Shown: positions 34,754 through 42,588 of the stretch, piece after piece | Layout of the letters: every line of letters begins with the position of its first letter | Position numbering within the stretch: position 1 is the stretch's first letter | Assembly (NCBI RefSeq): GCF_003148495.1 | Contig: NZ_QGGH01000022.1 | Span: forward strand, 1-64,000 | DNA: 64,000 nt | Direction of reading: 5' to 3' | DNA from: Mesorhizobium loti | GTDB taxonomy: Bacteria; Pseudomonadota; Alphaproteobacteria; Rhizobiales; Rhizobiaceae | Translations under genes and position numbers: made by a program | The notes under the pieces: generated by a model | The model's database searches: none | Told to the model about the DNA's origin: nothing | Seen by the model: the letters and a program-made list of their open reading frames with translations, nothing else

Positions 34754-35204
34754 AACTAGACCCTACCTACGATCATCCAACTGGTGACTGCGCGAAGCGG
34801 CATGTGGAGTAGTGCAGGCATGGGCGCCATCCGAAGAAAATTACCCGCCGCAGGTTGGTACGGCGGGCGATCAAGCGTTGCATACCAAGCGAAGTGGCTG
34901 CCGTTGCACGCAGATCATCGGTGAATGGTATTGCCGCCGCTGTATTGATCCCAGATAGCCTTTGGACGTTTCCGCTAAACCTTTGGGCGGGGTGAGGGGA
35001 CGTTCTTGTCCCTTGGTGGCTTGCTGTTTTTCGCGCCTTCCACGCTTGGTAGGATTCGACACGTACCCTCGTTCCGGGAGTTTGCTTGCGCCAAGCGGGG
35101 GACGAGATCGACAGTAGGGTGTTGGCAAAACCGGCATGGCAACCGATGGGCAAGTGTTAAAGTCGTCACATTCCGTGCAACTCTGGTCTGGCATTGTCGT
35201 TGTC
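34754..35204. other. Intergenic stretch, no gene seen
   Basis: Several overlapping minus-strand frames of 60-140 codons are open (34773-35287), but none shows a family pattern, regular codon bias or ribosome-binding site. The promoter of the DUF4838 gene should lie at its left edge. Confidence 0.4.
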
Positions 35205-35426
35205 ATGTGCAGTTGCATGGCGACAGGGCTACAATTCATGGGGGGTAACGACCGGTGGCGAACTGTCGCCAGCTCTCTGGGCGTCACTGTTTATCAGCGC
35301 TCAAAGACAGTGTGGATCGTGGCCGGAAAATACAGAGGTCATGATTTTGAGGTGAAAGCTCGTTCGCCAAACATTGCGCTCGCTTTGTGGAAGGAGGCCG
35401 CGCGTTATACTGGTTCGGACTGGTGA
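35205..35426 (+). CDS. Small protein of the 'QRSKTVW' paralogue family, copy 3
   Basis: The C-terminal domain (VTVYQRSKTVWIVAGKYRGH, then DFEVKARSPNIALALW and EAARYTG) is clearly homologous to copies 1 and 2. The N-terminus is unclear: ATG codons at 35205, 35217 and 35238 are all in frame and none has a strong ribosome-binding site. With the start at 35205 the product has 73 residues. Between copies, divergence concentrates outside the QRSKTVW and FEVKxRSPxI blocks, as expected for a conserved fold. Confidence 0.6.
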   Translation: MCSCMATGLQFMGGNDRWRTVASSLGVTVYQRSKTVWIVAGKYRGHDFEVKARSPNIALALWKEAARYTGSDW

Positions 35427-35619
35427 CAACCGACAGGACGGTATTTTGCGCATAGAACAGCGGCATGCTTCGTGAGAGATGTGCCGTGCCGGTCGGTGGC
35501 GGCGAAGGTGATATTTCCAACGACACAACCTCGACGATGGAGTTGGTTGTTGGACAAGCGGATGCCGGCAAGTGAATAGCTCACTTAACGGCATCCGACA
35601 GTCTCAGGCGTTTGTCAGT

Positions 35620-36159
35620 CTAGCCGGCGCCGCCGCTCTTGCCGCTTTCGCCTCCAGCCTTGCCGCCGCTTTCGCCAGCACCGCTGCCCTTGCCGCTTTC
35701 GCCGCCAGCTTTGCCGCCGGTCTCGCCAGCGCCGCCAGCTTTGCCGCCGGTCTCGCCAGCGCCGCCAGCCTTGCCGCCGGTCTCGCCAGCGCCGCCAGCC
35801 TTGCCGCCGGTCTCGCCAGCACCGCCAGCTTTGCCGCCGGCTTCGCCAGTGCCTCCAGCCTCGCCAGTGCCTCCAGCCTCGCTTGACGCAGTGCTAAGGG
35901 TAGCGCCACCGGTCTCGCCGGCGCCTCCAGCCTTGCCGCCGGTCTCGCCGGCGCCGCCAGCCTTGCCGCCGGTCTCACCGGCACCACCAGCGTTGCCGCC
36001 GGTCTCACCGGCACCACCAGCCTTGGCGCCGGTCTCACCGGACGAACTTACTAGGACGCCGGACTCTCCAGCGGCGCCGGCATAGGAAATCCCGACCGTG
36101 CCCAGAGCAAAGAATGCCCCCACCAGCAACTTCGCCGTCGTTGTAACTTTAGTGGTCAT
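35620..36159 (-). CDS. Secreted glycine-rich GETGGKAGGA-repeat protein, copy 2
   Basis: The 179-residue precursor has a signal peptide (MTTKVTTTAKLLVGAFFALG, likely cut after GISYA). About nine GETG(G/A)(K/N)A units follow in two blocks, interrupted by a unique spacer (ATLSTASSEAGGTGEA). The end is a GESGKSGG-rich tail. AGGAG stands five bases before the ATG. The repeat is shared, down to the DNA unit, with the protein at 32135-32437, so repeat number probably changes by recombination. Mature protein has no aromatic, hydrophobic or cysteine residues to speak of and should be fully disordered. Confidence 0.82.
   Translation of the reverse strand: MTTKVTTTAKLLVGAFFALGTVGISYAGAAGESGVLVSSSGETGAKAGGAGETGGNAGGAGETGGKAGGAGETGGKAGGAGETGGATLSTASSEAGGTGEAGGTGEAGGKAGGAGETGGKAGGAGETGGKAGGAGETGGKAGGAGETGGKAGGESGKGSGAGESGGKAGGESGKSGGAG
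35690..36040. repeat. 30-bp tandem repeats inside the glycine-rich gene
   Basis: The unit GCCGCCAGCCTTGCCGCCGG plus TCTCGCCAGC (plus-strand view) recurs in near-identical form from 35700 to 35850 and again from 35920 to 36040, encoding the decapeptide on the minus strand. The copies near 32310-32370 are the same unit in opposite orientation. Confidence 0.85.
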
Positions 36160-36724
36160 ATCGTCTCCTGATATTCGAGCTCCCCCGCATAATTAATAAT
36201 CGGATTCTCTGGGAAAGGTTATTCAAAATCACGTTTGCCTTGGACACATTTGATGACAGTGTGACACGAGATTACCGATGTATAAATAGGGGCTATCTTG
36301 AGTAATAAAAAATACAATGGTATCATGCGCCTAGAGTAATTTTGAAACAGTCGCCAAAAATTAGAAGTTAGGACTCCCCAATGGGGTGAAGCATATGCAG
36401 GATATTTAAGTGATATCGGGCAGGAGGTGCATCGAGTTCAGCGAATTTCAAGAAAACACCGAGCAAACGCAGCACGCGGACGCGAGGCCGACGAATGGGC
36501 GCACCTTGGCCATCACTATCGGTTACCACTTTTGGATGGATTCAGCGCCACCAAGGGCAATTGACAGAAGTGGCGCCTAGAGATGCCATTGAAGGGTTCC
36601 AAGCGCGGGGGAGATCAGGGGCGCGTGCTCCCGATTTGATGTTGGGCAGTTCGGCAGACGAGCGATCCAGACATGCTCCGCATTTGGCTACGGACGACAA
36701 CCATCGTCAGCCGAGAGCGGATCC
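36160..36724. other. AT-rich intergenic region
   Basis: No supported gene. The part 36230-36370 is strikingly AT-rich for this genome (for example AATAAAAAATACAATGG) and could hold promoters and sites for AT-preferring regulators of the MucR/Ros type, one of which is encoded next. A plus-strand frame at 36495-36920 overlaps that gene out of frame and is not supported. Confidence 0.4.
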
Positions 36725-37141
36725 ATGGCCCCTGACCCCGTCGATCACCTGGAATCAACTGTCAAGATTGTCTCGGCCTTTGTCAGCAGGAACCGAGCCT
36801 CACGTTCTGATCTGGTGGATCTGGTCCAGAATGTCGGCCGCACATTGCAGGCCCTCGCGGGAGGCACGGAAAAAACCAAACCGAAGCTTGTTCCCGCCGT
36901 ACCAATCAGCAAATCGGTGACCCCGGATTTCATCATTAGCCTGGAGGATGGACGCAGGATGAAATCATTGAAGCGGTATCTGACCTCGATTGGAATGACA
37001 CCGGCCGACTATCGCAAGAAATGGGGTTTGCCGCCCGACTACCCGTTGGTGGCGCCGAATTTCACCGCACTGCGTTCGCAAGCGGCAAAGAGGATCAGGC
37101 TTGGACAGCGGATCGCCAGTGATCAGACCTCACGAACCTGA
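36725..37141 (+). CDS. Ros/MucR-family regulator lacking zinc ligands
   Basis: The 138-residue protein matches Ros/MucR: an N-terminal oligomerisation segment (VKIVSAFVSRNRASRSDLVD) and the DNA-binding domain (SLEDGRRMKSLKRYLTSIG, MTPADYRKKWGLPPDYPLVA). In zinc-binding members the first strand has a Cys where S72 stands here, and the helix has His where Y85 and the TSIG segment stand. So the zinc site is gone. Mesorhizobium loti homologues without a complete zinc site are known to fold and bind DNA. MucR proteins control exopolysaccharide and motility genes in rhizobia, which fits the nearby polysaccharide cluster. Confidence 0.9.
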   Translation: MAPDPVDHLESTVKIVSAFVSRNRASRSDLVDLVQNVGRTLQALAGGTEKTKPKLVPAVPISKSVTPDFIISLEDGRRMKSLKRYLTSIGMTPADYRKKWGLPPDYPLVAPNFTALRSQAAKRIRLGQRIASDQTSRT

Positions 37142-37237
37142 CCGCATTGCTCTGCGGCCATTCAACCTCAGTTCTCCCTTGCGCTGTTCGGGTGATGATT
37201 TTGCCGCGCCGGCCGCCTGCTCGCGATTCATGCCGCC

Positions 37238-38833
37238 ATGATAGAGGATTGCGACAGCATTCCCCACGGTACGTGCCTGGAAGCAGATCTGTGCATTGTG
37301 GGGGCGGGCGCAGCCGGCTTGGCACTGGCTTCACAGTTTGAAGGAACGCGACATCGTGTATGCATCATCGAGAGCGGCGGGCTGACATACGAACACTGGC
37401 GCCAAAGACTTTCGCGCGGCCGCTCTGTGGGCAGACCCTACGAGGCGCTCGACCTTTGCCGTATCCGACAGTTTGGCGGCAGTACCGGCAGAACTGGTTG
37501 GGGCGGGTGGTGCAAGATGCTGGACCACGTCGATTTCGAGGCTCGGTCTTGGATCCCGATGAGCGGATGGCCCGTCGACCGTAACTCGCTTCTCCCCCAC
37601 TATGAAACAGCGGCCGGTTTGTTGGGCATCGAGGACTTGCAAGCCGAATGGCCGGCCTCTGCAGTTCTGCCTATGAATGGGCCGCTCTTTTCAGAACGAT
37701 GCTTTCTCAGTCCCATCCCGGATTTGGGGGCGACACTGCGCGCTAGGCTGCAAGCGGCGAAAAATGTGCAGGTTGTCCTGCACGCCACGGCCTTGCGGTT
37801 AGACACTGACACATCCGGAAGATGGGTTCGCTCCATCGAGGTGGCCAGTACGCCAGACAGGCGTTTCCGGATCGAAGCACGATCATTTGTGCTGGCCTGC
37901 GGCGGGATCGAAAACGCGCGCCTGCTCTTGGCTTCGAACCAACAGATGCCGAATGGGATAGGCAACCAGCATGACCTCGTTGGCCGCTATTTCATGGAGC
38001 ATCCCCGCGTAAAATGGGGAAGCCTGCAGATCTGCCGTCCTGACGCCGCCATAGCCTTTCACGTGCCATCCGCTGAGGCTCGCAGGCCCTATCTGTCGCA
38101 GGCAAAACACTGTGACGTGACCGCTGCGTTCGGACTGGCGCTGCGCCCAGAGATTCGGGAAAGTGAACGCCTTCTCGGCTCCCGGACGTGGATCAAGCCG
38201 GGACCTTGCGCCAACGATTGGGATGGTTCCGAAGCGTTGCATTATCTTGCTTTTTGGCTGCGGAAGGGACGCCTGCATCGTGACCTTATCAAGAGTGGCC
38301 GCACCATCCTTCGCCATCCCGCAGGATCCATCGCGTCGGCTATCGACCGCATCGGGCGCTCACGCCGGTGGGCAGGGCACTTCCACTTTGATACCATCCT
38401 CGAACAGGAACCGGACCCGGAAAGCCGGGTCACGCTGGATACAAGGCTTGACGAATTCGGTCTCCCGCGCGTGAAGCTGGAATGGAGGGTGGGACCTCTC
38501 GTTCGGCGCACACTTCAGCGAGTGCAGACGATCGTCACCGACGAGATGCGGATGTTGGGGCACAGAAGCGATGTCCTGGCTTGCGCCCACGGGACCCCAG
38601 CCTACGGGGACGATATCCCATACCGATGGGTCAGGCACCACATGGGCACAACGAGGATGAGCAACGACCCGCGGACTGGCGTGGTCGATGCCACGTGCCA
38701 GGTGCACGGCCTCGCGAACCTTTTCGTCGCCGGGAGTTCCGTCTTTCCCACCGGGGGGAATGACATGCCCACCCTGACGATTGTTGCACTCGCCATTAAG
38801 TTGGGCGGGCACCTTCAGCAGTGGCTCGAGTAG
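37238..38833 (+). CDS. GMC-family FAD oxidoreductase
   Basis: The 531-residue protein has the ADP-binding fold at the start (ADLCIVGAGAAGLALASQFE), the GMC segment RQFGGSTGRTGWGGW, a second FAD strand (FVLACGGIENARLLLAS) and the C-terminal active-site block HHMGTTRMSNDP with FPTGGNDMPTLTIVALAIKL. It oxidises an alcohol, often a sugar or polyol; no signal peptide or cytochrome partner is visible, so it is probably cytoplasmic or uses another acceptor. It stands alone. The substrate is unknown. No clear Shine-Dalgarno sequence precedes the ATG. Confidence 0.9.
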   Translation: MIEDCDSIPHGTCLEADLCIVGAGAAGLALASQFEGTRHRVCIIESGGLTYEHWRQRLSRGRSVGRPYEALDLCRIRQFGGSTGRTGWGGWCKMLDHVDFEARSWIPMSGWPVDRNSLLPHYETAAGLLGIEDLQAEWPASAVLPMNGPLFSERCFLSPIPDLGATLRARLQAAKNVQVVLHATALRLDTDTSGRWVRSIEVASTPDRRFRIEARSFVLACGGIENARLLLASNQQMPNGIGNQHDLVGRYFMEHPRVKWGSLQICRPDAAIAFHVPSAEARRPYLSQAKHCDVTAAFGLALRPEIRESERLLGSRTWIKPGPCANDWDGSEALHYLAFWLRKGRLHRDLIKSGRTILRHPAGSIASAIDRIGRSRRWAGHFHFDTILEQEPDPESRVTLDTRLDEFGLPRVKLEWRVGPLVRRTLQRVQTIVTDEMRMLGHRSDVLACAHGTPAYGDDIPYRWVRHHMGTTRMSNDPRTGVVDATCQVHGLANLFVAGSSVFPTGGNDMPTLTIVALAIKLGGHLQQWLE

Positions 38834-39335
38834 GGATCAATTTCGCGTTCGCAGAGCCAAATTGACAGAGGCTGCGCGCGGAGGCGTCAGCCGTCTCTCG
38901 GCTCGTTGCTTGAAAATCGAATGCACGCGATTCCAAGGATAAACTTTCGTATCACAATGATACAACTGCAAGTTTACTTGATATACTTTGTAGGTGGATG
39001 CGAGCGTTTACAACTCTGAAACTCGCTTCGAGTGAGATACCTGCCTGCGGTTGGTTACAGACAGCATCGGGTGCAGCCCGGCACCCTTCTGGTTGATGGT
39101 ACACCTTTTGGTGGAGCCGGCCACAACCTCACGACATCTGCCTTTCTCCGGTCTAATCCTATCAAAAATATGCGATTATATTCACGCTGTGCGTTTTGTC
39201 ACACCGCCTCTGGAATCTGCAAGTTATTACTAATGCATTAAGGAGGTCATTAAGGAGGTGGGTTTTCGAGGGCGGATTCTCCGTTGGGGTGAATTCCGCT
39301 CGTGTTGAGTTGAACCTTTGGGTTGGGGATAAGCC
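38834..39335. other. Intergenic region with an inverted repeat and duplicated AAGGAGG
   Basis: No gene is supported. GTATC-ACAAT-GATAC at 38949-38963 is a 5-bp-arm inverted repeat within an AT-rich stretch, a possible operator. TAAGGAGGT occurs twice at about 39239-39259, but no start codon at a usable distance follows the second copy; the gene at 39336 begins 75 bp later. Confidence 0.4.
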
Positions 39336-40109
39336 ATGACAATCCTGTCAAATACCGATCAGCCGGTCAAAATCGATCTGGCTGCCTATTCATCTGGTGC
39401 CAATGTCAATCATGTCGGACCTGCCCCCTTCCGGGGGGAGTTGGAGATCGCGATTATCGATGACAGGCCGCTGATGTGCGACTGCTTCGCCAGTAGCCTT
39501 GAGCTCATCGAGCCATCCTTTCGCATCCAGCGTTATCCGACCGTCGAAGCGTTCGACGCCGCCAGTCAAGAGGAGACCGAACGCGTTTCCACCGTCTTGC
39601 TCTGTGTCATGTGGTCGAACTCTCAAGCAGACTATCATCTTTCGCGGATTGCCCATCTCAAGGCGACGAGACCATCTCTGGGAATCGTGATGCTGTCGGA
39701 TATCGAAAGCCTTGATGATATTCTCAAAGCAGTAGAAAGCGGCTCGCGCGGCTACATCCCAACGAGCGTCAGCTTGCAGGTTGCGGCAAAGGCGATTCAG
39801 CTTGTCGCCGCCGGTGGCACTTTCATACCGCCCAGTGTTCTCTTTAATTCGGGCCAGGCGATCAAGGACAGCCAACCAGCCAAGCAGCCGCAAGGCGACA
39901 ATGTTTTCACGTCACGCCAGATGGCGGTGATCGAAGCGTTGCGTCGAGGCAAGGCCAACAAGGTGATCGCGTACGAGCTCAACATGTGCGAAAGCACAGT
40001 TAAGGTGCACATTCGCAATGTCATGAAAAAGCTTCGCGCGAGGAACCGGACCGAGGTAGCCTACATCCTTAACACAACGCCTTATGAGGGTGTGAGCATA
40101 CGGAATTGA
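39336..40109 (+). CDS. LuxR-type response regulator with degenerate receiver
   Basis: The 257-residue protein combines a receiver-like domain (about 35-155) with a LuxR/NarL helix-turn-helix (VFTSRQMAVIEALRRGKANK; ESTVKVHIRNVMKKLRARNR). In the receiver the acidic pair D42-D43 remains. The phosphorylatable Asp position, expected after a 'VLL' strand, reads C90 (VLLCVMWS), and the conserved Lys before the fifth helix is T143 (GYIPTS). It therefore should not be phosphorylated and may act constitutively, through protein contacts or through a ligand. No kinase is encoded beside it. Confidence 0.88.
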   Translation: MTILSNTDQPVKIDLAAYSSGANVNHVGPAPFRGELEIAIIDDRPLMCDCFASSLELIEPSFRIQRYPTVEAFDAASQEETERVSTVLLCVMWSNSQADYHLSRIAHLKATRPSLGIVMLSDIESLDDILKAVESGSRGYIPTSVSLQVAAKAIQLVAAGGTFIPPSVLFNSGQAIKDSQPAKQPQGDNVFTSRQMAVIEALRRGKANKVIAYELNMCESTVKVHIRNVMKKLRARNRTEVAYILNTTPYEGVSIRN

Positions 40110-40180
40110 GGCATGGCTGCGCCTCGGTCAAGAAGTGATGAGTTTTTTGCCCGCGGCAACGATGCCGGTTGGCGTCAGCA

Positions 40181-40200
40181 GGCCCTCGATCTAGAGGGCC
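40181..40200. promoter_or_regulatory. Hairpin or operator before the Crp-family gene
   Basis: GGCCCTC, six bases, GAGGGCC: seven-bp arms, 37 bp before the chosen start codon at 40238. No T-run, so a regulatory site or transcript hairpin rather than a clear terminator. Confidence 0.4.
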
Positions 40201-40237
40201 TGCGTACGACTCGACATTTTGCAGGGGGCAAGGAGAA

Positions 40238-41002
40238 GTGAAACAACCGTCCGATCGTTTTTCGGCTTCGCAGACGGAGAGGGAGGCCACTCCCGCAGCC
40301 GATAGAAACACGTCACAAAACCCGGATCTGAGCGATATCGAGCATTTCCACGCTGTTCGTCCTTCCACGCTGGCCGAGATGAACCGCCGCTGTCACTGGT
40401 TCCACCTTGAAGACGGTGATGTCTTGATCCCGGCCGGTGAAAGGGTCGATCGAGTCTTTTTTCTTTTGACGGGCGAGCTTCGCTTCCCTGTCTATACCCG
40501 TACAGGCAAGATAGTCTGGCTCCCGTCAGCCCACCAGGGATCCCTCGTCAATGGAGTGGCGTTAAGCGGTGATCTTCTTGTGGTGCCTTATTCGATTGAA
40601 GCCGCGGGACCATGCACCATCGCCTCCATCGGAAATCGGGCCTTCCTGGATATTGTCAAGAACGATCCCGAGGCGCTTCAGGCCATCGTCCAAATGTTGG
40701 TCGAACGCCAGCATGCGCTTGTCGAGCATATCGTCGAGCTCTCGACGCTCAGCGTTCGATCGCGCGTGCACAGCGAATTGCTGCGCTTATGTGTCGAACA
40801 TATCGACAATGACGGTTCGGCTGTGATTTCTCCTATTCCCACGCATACGGATTTGGCCAATCGCATCGGCACGCATCGCGAAGCCGTAGCCCGCGAACTC
40901 AGCTACCTGCAGAGTGTCGGGATAGTGCTGCGCCGCGCAAAAGAGCTTTATGTGCCCGATTTGTCCCGGTTGACGGATTTGCTGTCCAAGTCTGACGATT
41001 AA
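40238..41002 (+). CDS. Crp/Fnr-family transcriptional regulator
   Basis: The 254-residue protein has a cyclic-nucleotide-binding-type barrel (FHLEDGDVLIPAGERVDRVF FLLTGELR region) and a C-terminal Crp helix-turn-helix (THTDLANRIGTHREAVAREL). The cAMP-binding phosphate cassette is not recognisable and there is no N-terminal cysteine cluster, so neither cAMP nor an Fe-S cluster is indicated. GTG at 40238 with GGGGG nine bases upstream is my start; a TTG at 40169 would put the hairpin inside the gene. It follows the LuxR-type gene by 128 bp and could be part of the same regulatory pair. Confidence 0.88.
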   Translation: MKQPSDRFSASQTEREATPAADRNTSQNPDLSDIEHFHAVRPSTLAEMNRRCHWFHLEDGDVLIPAGERVDRVFFLLTGELRFPVYTRTGKIVWLPSAHQGSLVNGVALSGDLLVVPYSIEAAGPCTIASIGNRAFLDIVKNDPEALQAIVQMLVERQHALVEHIVELSTLSVRSRVHSELLRLCVEHIDNDGSAVISPIPTHTDLANRIGTHREAVARELSYLQSVGIVLRRAKELYVPDLSRLTDLLSKSDD

Positions 41003-41034
41003 TCAGTTGTGCCATGGACTGCGCAGCGACGGCG

Positions 41035-42219
41035 TTACCCTCGCGGCCATGCGAATCGTTTGGTCCCTAAGCCAAGCCACGACCGGACTGCATTCGGCTG
41101 CGATGTCGAGCGGTAGATCTTCTGACGATAGACGAACTCATAGGGCCATAGCTCCAGGGTGCGGTTCGCGAAATGCGTGAGTATCCACGTGATCGCGCTC
41201 GCCACCACAACGAAGGCGCCCATCGAGACGACGACGTTGGCGGTGAAGAGGTGAGCGTGCGAAAAGATGGAGCGGGTCAGAAAATAGGTATAGGGGTGCA
41301 CTAGGTACAGGCTGTAGCTGACCGTTCCGAAGTAGCGAAGAAGCCGATTGCCGAGAACCAGCGCCGTCAAGCTGTTTCGCGACACCGCAAGGCAGAAGTA
41401 CAGCGCTGTCGCGGCGACCAGCACTGGCACTTCGGCATTCTGGAAATCGGACCAGTGATAATCGTAGTGGCCGCGGGCGGATAGAAGGACACAAGTTGCC
41501 AGGGCCGCGCTCTCGGCGAGCCGATGGTGACCAACACGCACCCATTCATATCGATCGAAGGCGAGTCGGATCAGCCCGCCCGCGACGAAATACAAGGCGA
41601 TCGGGTATCTGGCGATAAAGAACGCTGCAAGCAGACTCAAAACGGCGATGCCGAGCTTGCTGGGGCGATGAATCGCGAGGAACACGAAGGCGCCGGTAAA
41701 CACATAGAACCAGACCTCGAAGGTCAGGCTCCAGGCATTCGGCGTCAGCTGCTCTGTGTGGGTGAAAAGATTCAGGAACGTCAGTCCCGCGACAATTGCG
41801 GTGAAATTGTTGGTGTCGGGATAAAGGTTCGTTGCGGCGTTCAGCGCGACGTACAGCACGCTGAGAACGAAGAACAGCGGATAGACGCGCAGGAACCGTC
41901 GGGCAGCAAACTCACGCGGACTGTAGTGCAGCGCACTCGGAAGGATAACGAAGCCGCTGATGGCGAAGAAAAGGCACACCCCGAAGGTGCCGAAATTCCA
42001 GAAGGGGCCAATGGCAGCGACATAGGCCGAATTCGAGGCGTAGATGTGCTCCGCCGTGCCCCCTAGGAGATGCGCGAAGAACACCATCAGCGAAGCAACC
42101 CCGCGAAGCCCGTGCGCAGCCACATTGAATGACTTGTCGGAAGTTGGCTTCTCGGAGGCTTCGCGCAGAAAATGCTGCGCATCCGATGAATTCCGAGGAT
42201 GGGGATGCACAACAGCCAT
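41035..42219 (-). CDS. Membrane acyltransferase, family 3
   Basis: The 394-residue integral membrane protein belongs to the acyltransferase-3 family (OafA/ExoZ-like): HGLRGVASLMVFFAHLLGG with the catalytic His-region, FGVCLFFAISGFVI, AWSLTFEVWFYV and YSLYLVHPYTYFLTRSIF. About ten hydrophobic segments are seen. Such proteins move acetyl or other acyl groups across the membrane onto surface sugars. It converges with the Crp-type gene and diverges from a second, larger acyltransferase. Confidence 0.9.
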   Translation of the reverse strand: MAVVHPHPRNSSDAQHFLREASEKPTSDKSFNVAAHGLRGVASLMVFFAHLLGGTAEHIYASNSAYVAAIGPFWNFGTFGVCLFFAISGFVILPSALHYSPREFAARRFLRVYPLFFVLSVLYVALNAATNLYPDTNNFTAIVAGLTFLNLFTHTEQLTPNAWSLTFEVWFYVFTGAFVFLAIHRPSKLGIAVLSLLAAFFIARYPIALYFVAGGLIRLAFDRYEWVRVGHHRLAESAALATCVLLSARGHYDYHWSDFQNAEVPVLVAATALYFCLAVSRNSLTALVLGNRLLRYFGTVSYSLYLVHPYTYFLTRSIFSHAHLFTANVVVSMGAFVVVASAITWILTHFANRTLELWPYEFVYRQKIYRSTSQPNAVRSWLGLGTKRFAWPRG

Positions 42220-42588
42220 TTGAGCCTCAAATTGGACCCCGCAGACCGCTACCCTACATCAATCCAGGTTTCGCACTGCTTGGGAATTCGAAGGACACCC
42301 CTGCCCAAAAGTAGTGGGCTGCCACAGAAACCTTCACCGGATGATCAAATAGCGGCCTGCGGCACCCGACGCCGACGCAGGCGTCATCCTCGTTGCTGGA
42401 GAGAGCCGAACCGCAACCCAGGCACCCTGATTGCCTCGAACAGTTGCGCGCGGGGGAAATTCTTCGATCTGCTCGCATCCTGCTGTTCCAGGCGCAATTT
42501 AGACTGCAAACCTAGTACGATTTAAGCCGCAGGCTACCCCTTATGGCGGGCGCACATCGGCGCAAGAGTGCCGTTATACAGGATCGGT
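42220..42588. other. Divergent promoter region between two acyltransferase genes
   Basis: No supported gene. Both promoters should lie here. No repeat stands out. Confidence 0.4.

Noticed and set aside
28871..39335. A prophage or integrative element in the accessory region
   Set aside because: No integrase, transposase, phage structural gene, tRNA or attachment repeat is visible.
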